Shown here: positions 7,531 to 10,081 of the stretch, piece after piece | How positions within the stretch are numbered: the first letter of the stretch is position 1 | Layout: each line of letters opens with the position of its first letter | Assembly: GCA_015039465.1 (NCBI GenBank) | Contig: MU130379.1 | Coordinates: forward strand, 757,186-767,266 | Length of the DNA stretch: 10,081 bases | Direction: 5' to 3' | Origin: Phlegmacium glaucopus | Lineage: Eukaryota; Basidiomycota; Agaricomycetes; Agaricales; Cortinariaceae | Notes under the pieces: model-generated | What the model was told of the DNA's origin: nothing | The model's database searches: none | Seen by the model: the letters and a program-made list of their open reading frames with translations, nothing else | Made by a program: the position numbers and the translations under genes

Positions 7531-7932
7531 TGATAGGATCCATATTGCCTCTAGGTTCGTAAACAGGTTATTTTCGAGGTTTGACAACTTCGCAGACACT
7601 CGCGGGTACCAGTTTCGTTCGCACCTTCATTCACGGTTCTCGCACATCCTTCGCACCTCGCACAACATACTATAATCCCGCATAACCTTCGCACATCACT
7701 CCTACGACCTTTGTAACTATCCAACGCACCCTTGGTCCTCTTCGCACTTCATACTTCAACATATCTTCAGCATTCTCTAATCAATACTGGACTTAACCAT
7801 TTCTTTCCTTCACAACCACATCTTCACACAGCTTCTCTTTAATCTCGCGGTCTTTCACGGCTCTCATACACATCCCTTTCACTGGTTTGATCATGGTCCG
7901 TGCCGTTTTCAACTTACTTTCTTTTAACTTTC

Positions 7933-7940
7933 TATATATA
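7933..7940 (+). promoter_or_regulatory. TATA-like box in the LTR
   Basis: TATATATA within an AT-rich stretch sits about 400 bp into the LTR, where a U3/R promoter would be expected, and is followed 27 bp later by a perfect hairpin. It is a candidate core promoter for the element's sense transcript. Confidence 0.4.
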
Positions 7941-7967
7941 TTATTATTTTATCATCTCCTTCGAAAC

Positions 7968-7991
7968 AGGAGGTCATTCAACTGACCTCCT
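7968..7991 (+). other. Perfect 9-bp stem-loop in the LTR
   Basis: AGGAGGTCA (7968-7976), loop TTCAAC, TGACCTCCT (7983-7991). All nine pairs match and five are G-C. Its place about 30 nt after the TATA-like box puts it near the start of the sense RNA (R region) if that box is used. Confidence 0.75.
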
Positions 7992-8366
7992 TACTCATCA
8001 CTTCCATTATTATTCTATCTCCTATTTCTTTGTTACCAAACTACTGGGCCCATGTGACTTCACATTAGCTCAATTTTTACATTACTGTTTCACATATCCG
8101 CACCTGGCTAGCTTGTTGCCCTTGTATTAAGTACCTGTAGCAAGTAGGAGAAAAGGTGAACAGGAGACGGCCAGAGTTTTGATCCCACAAACTTTGCAGC
8201 AACGTTCTAAGTCAATAGTCTCATCCTTCAAGCTACTTCGTAAACCGCGTTATCATTCGCGAACTTCGCTATCCTCGCGGTCTACTCTTCTTGCATATTT
8301 CAATACCGCGGACTTCTCTTTAAATTCTATCGAGGAAATCTACATTAACCCCTCTGAACTATGTTA

Positions 8367-8672
8367 CTACTTGCGGTCTGATCCCACTGCAGGTACATCA
8401 CCATTTTCGTCCTCCACATAGCGCATTGTCACATTGATACCCCAGGATGCACGAGTTTTTCCACGCCGTGAGCTGCTGTCGAGTATCATAGTGTCATTCT
8501 CTAGTGCTGAACGGTCAATCCAGTCCCGTCTAGTCCAAAATCGCACATCAGGATAATCTCCACTTGCAGGCTCGTCCTGTTTGTCCTCCTGATCCTTTAA
8601 CGCACCACCTTGGCAAAGGGCTCTGCATCGTATGCATCCCTTGAAGTCCTTTTCAACCGCAGCAAACCAAAA
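8367..8672 (-). pseudogene. Conserved hypothetical protein fragment cut by the LTR
   Basis: On the minus strand the frame is open from 8672 to TAG 8367-8369. Within it is strongly protein-like sequence, absent from the other frames: KDQEDKQDEP, GDYPDVRFWTRRDWIDRS, then GINVTMRYVEDENGDVP. I recall hypothetical Agaricomycete proteins with a similar FW-rich block and YVEDENG motif, but know no function. Similarity-like content ends at 8392, exactly at the proposed LTR edge, and the last eight codons are LTR sequence. The missing C-terminal part should lie beyond the lost left end of the insertion. An AG acceptor at 8650-8649 could start the exon. No ATG is nearby, so it is an internal exon or decayed. 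Confidence 0.6.
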
Positions 8673-8797
8673 TCAAAGGAAAAACAAACCGGAGTGTTTC
8701 ATGTTGTGCCTCTAGAATCTTAACTTTTCTTCCAAGTTCGAATTGAGGTGACACAAATCCTTTATTCTCTTGTTTGAGAGAAGCTGTGATCATTAGT

Positions 8798-9183
8798 CTA
8801 TGGGACATCGTGACCTTTGTACTCGTGATGAGCTGGCATATGAAGAACCGCTAGTGTGTCGGGATTCCTTGGAAGAGCCGCTCTGTGGGCAGGTATAAGC
8901 TACTGGGCCAGTTGGAGTCGCTCACTGACGGTAGACGTAGCTGCACTTTGATGACGCGACTTTCTTGAGCTTGAATCTAATGAACTGTTCTGTACATATA
9001 TTTACATTAACTGTAAGTTGGAGGTGGAGTTTGAAGCAATTGACTCACAATCAATGATAGGGAATCAGAGGATATCGAAGAGTGTATGGCTGAAATATCT
9101 CCATTGGCATCCACAGTATGAGAGAAGAAGAGTGGACTAGCAGAACGACCACCAGAAACGTGGCCAGGATGCAATCTGTGCAT
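8798..9183 (-). pseudogene. Putative 5' exons of the LTR-interrupted gene, decayed
   Basis: On the minus strand an ATG at 9183-9181 opens a 45-codon exon (MHRLHPGHVSGG..., Ser-rich) ending at 9049 before GTGAGT. A 59-bp intron (9048-8990, acceptor GTACAG) joins it in phase 0 to NSSLDSSSRKSRHQSAATSTVS, then ERLQLAQ and TAG at 8902-8900. The same frame remains protein-like after this stop (IPAHRAALPRNPDTLAVLHMP...) down to TAG 8800-8798. The composition suggests a real coding origin, and the internal stop suggests decay. It may be the N-terminus of the gene whose later exon is at 8392-8672, but I found no clean splice path between them. Function unknown. Confidence 0.38.
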
Positions 9184-9437
9184 GGCAGAAGATGGCAGAC
9201 GTGGTTAAAAACAAAGTTGTTACCATGATTTGTTTGTTTGGTCCATAAAATAACAGTATGTATACCGATGTACATACACAGAGAAGTAAATAATGTCCAT
9301 AAACATACACATAAGACAGTAGTAAAAACAATTGAGCTAAGAGTAGGTGAGAAAAGACATAAAACCAGTAAACGATCATCAACCATCAATCAGGTACTGC
9401 TACTACCAGGTGCCAACATGTCGCTACCTACCCCAAA

Positions 9438-10081
9438 CTATGATGATGCAGAGGACACGTTCTGGGCAACTGGTCGACGGCTAAGTCTTTCTTCTAGCGA
9501 GGGGGTCCAGTTATCAAAGTTGATAATATCAGGCCAATCAGCAGTCTTCTTTCCCTTCTTGGATTGATGTCTGCTCGTCTCGTCTGCTCTGGCTCGCTTT
9601 CGGGGAGCAAGATATGGGTGCACGGTTGTTTCATAGAAGATTTCATTGTAGCTTGCAATGCCCGAGTTGCCAGGTTCAAGTGCCGTAAGATCATCTGGTT
9701 CGTCTTTGTCTGCATCCACATGCCAAACAGCATCCTTCAATATATCAATCATTTCCTGTGGTGTGATATTGGACCCAGCAATTGGATGTATCGGAAAGAA
9801 AGCTGTGAGTAGTTGTCTCACAAAAGGCTTGAAAGAGTTCCAAAATGGTGGGAAATTGTTGAGGATAGCACGCTCAGCATCAAAAATGTGACCAAGCTTA
9901 AGATATCCAAGATTCTGGATATTAGCATCTTTGTCAAACCACATGTGTAGGGGCAGATCCATAAAGCGGGGGTCCACAACCCTACACTCAATCCCAGGCC
10001 CATCCATAGATGTACAGATCCACAAAATGACATAAAGGATGGACTCGAGATCATGCCGGAGCTCATGGCAGAAAGGCTTGT
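9438..10081 (-). CDS. FunK1-like fungal protein kinase, C-terminal part (5' partial)
   Basis: On the minus strand the frame is open from the right edge (first whole codon 10079-10077) to TAG 9438-9440, 213 residues. It starts KPFCHELRHDLESILYVILW, the helix-F region that in FunK1 kinases (fungal-specific, expanded in Agaricomycetes) follows the catalytic loop and activation segment. The C-lobe continues to about the ITPQEMIDILKDA segment. After it come a variable acidic tail and a basic RKRARAD patch, which is usual for the family. The catalytic HRD/DFG part lies outside the window, so activity cannot be judged. No intron is seen in this part. It points the same way as the broken gene to its left. 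Confidence 0.82.
   Translation of the reverse strand, partial: KPFCHELRHDLESILYVILWICTSMDGPGIECRVVDPRFMDLPLHMWFDKDANIQNLGYLKLGHIFDAERAILNNFPPFWNSFKPFVRQLLTAFFPIHPIAGSNITPQEMIDILKDAVWHVDADKDEPDDLTALEPGNSGIASYNEIFYETTVHPYLAPRKRARADETSRHQSKKGKKTADWPDIINFDNWTPSLEERLSRRPVAQNVSSASS

Larger units (their letters stand above)
893..8391 (+). mobile_element. 5'-truncated, degenerate Ty3/Gypsy LTR retrotransposon
   Basis: The domain order protease, reverse transcriptase, RNase H, integrase (H2C2, D-D-E core, GPY/F-like C-terminus) defines Ty3/Gypsy. No chromodomain follows the integrase. The left end starts inside the gag-protease junction next to a tandem array, so the 5' LTR, primer binding site and most of gag are missing. 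The right end has a PPT, then TGATAGGATC..., closing at ...CCCACTGCA (8391), giving TG...CA LTR ends. Pol carries four in-frame TGA/TAG stops, the protease part one TGA, and there is a frame change near 1711. The element is therefore not autonomous. Unusual for the order, a minus-strand gene lies between pol and the 3' LTR. The right boundary is inferred from the TG...CA rule and from the end of minus-strand coding similarity; no second LTR is present for comparison. Confidence 0.85.
7531..8391 (+). repeat. 3' long terminal repeat (about 861 bp)
   Basis: It begins TGATAGGATC right after the PPT and ends ...GATCCCACTGCA, obeying the TG...CA rule. To its right, minus-strand codons of an unrelated gene begin at once. 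Inside are a CGCA-rich block (about 7595-7755), TATATATA (7933-7940), a strong hairpin (7968-7991), and no convincing protein. The 5' LTR is not in the window, so the ends rest on context and termini only. The left end is firmer than the right. Confidence 0.7.

Noticed and set aside
7900..8421. Two plus-strand open frames within the LTR
   Set aside because: Low-complexity, T-rich translations without domain features; the second spans the LTR edge into the minus-strand gene.
9051..9389. A hydrophobic minus-strand frame (112 codons) left of the kinase gene
   Set aside because: Apparent membrane segments come from T-rich intergenic DNA; a better-supported frame on the same strand (start 9183, spliced) overlaps it.
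1..10081. tRNA or rRNA genes
   Set aside because: I saw no cloverleaf-like block with A/B boxes and no rRNA-like sequence on either strand, though this was by eye only.

Overview
The window looks like repeat-rich nuclear DNA from an Agaricomycete (mushroom-forming basidiomycete). The reasons are 46-59 bp introns with GTRAGT-type donors, a FunK1-type kinase fragment, a KDZ-type transposase C-terminus, and a Ty3/Gypsy element of the GWTNS / IN-without-chromodomain kind common in these fungi. All family names come from reading translated motifs; no database search was possible.

Layout, left to right. (1) 1-333, plus strand: the C-terminal end of a KDZ-like DNA transposase gene, with one 49-bp intron and a tail of 16 aspartates encoded by an in-frame (GAT)16 microsatellite. 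(2) 328-892: three tandem arrays in a row, with units of 54 bp (starting at the transposase stop codon), 11 bp and 10-11 bp. (3) About 893-8391, plus strand: a 5'-truncated, degenerate Ty3/Gypsy LTR retrotransposon. The 5' LTR and nearly all of gag are gone. Protease, RT, RNase H and integrase are readable, but five in-frame stops and one frameshift break them, and the RT box reads YIDN instead of YIDD. The pol region is followed by a hairpin plus polypurine tract (PPT), then a minus-strand gene inside the element, then a second copy of the hairpin and PPT, then a 3' LTR of about 861 bp (7531-8391). (4) 8392-9183, minus strand: remains of a conserved Agaricomycete protein gene that the LTR appears to interrupt. 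(5) 9438-10081, minus strand: the C-terminal end of a FunK1-like protein kinase that continues past the right edge.

The most interesting item is the minus-strand gene at 6232-7347. It is a four-exon model with three short introns, a TATA box 78 bp before the ATG, and an exact C-x2-C-x6-C-x8-C-x2-C-x6-C cluster in the fungal Zn(II)2Cys6 style. It lies between two hairpin-PPT cassettes 1,819 bp apart, whose stems differ only by compensatory changes. It may be an accessory, antisense-encoded regulator carried by the retrotransposon. The nonsense mutations are mostly TGA where CGA is a plausible ancestor, which fits CpG methylation and decay of the element.
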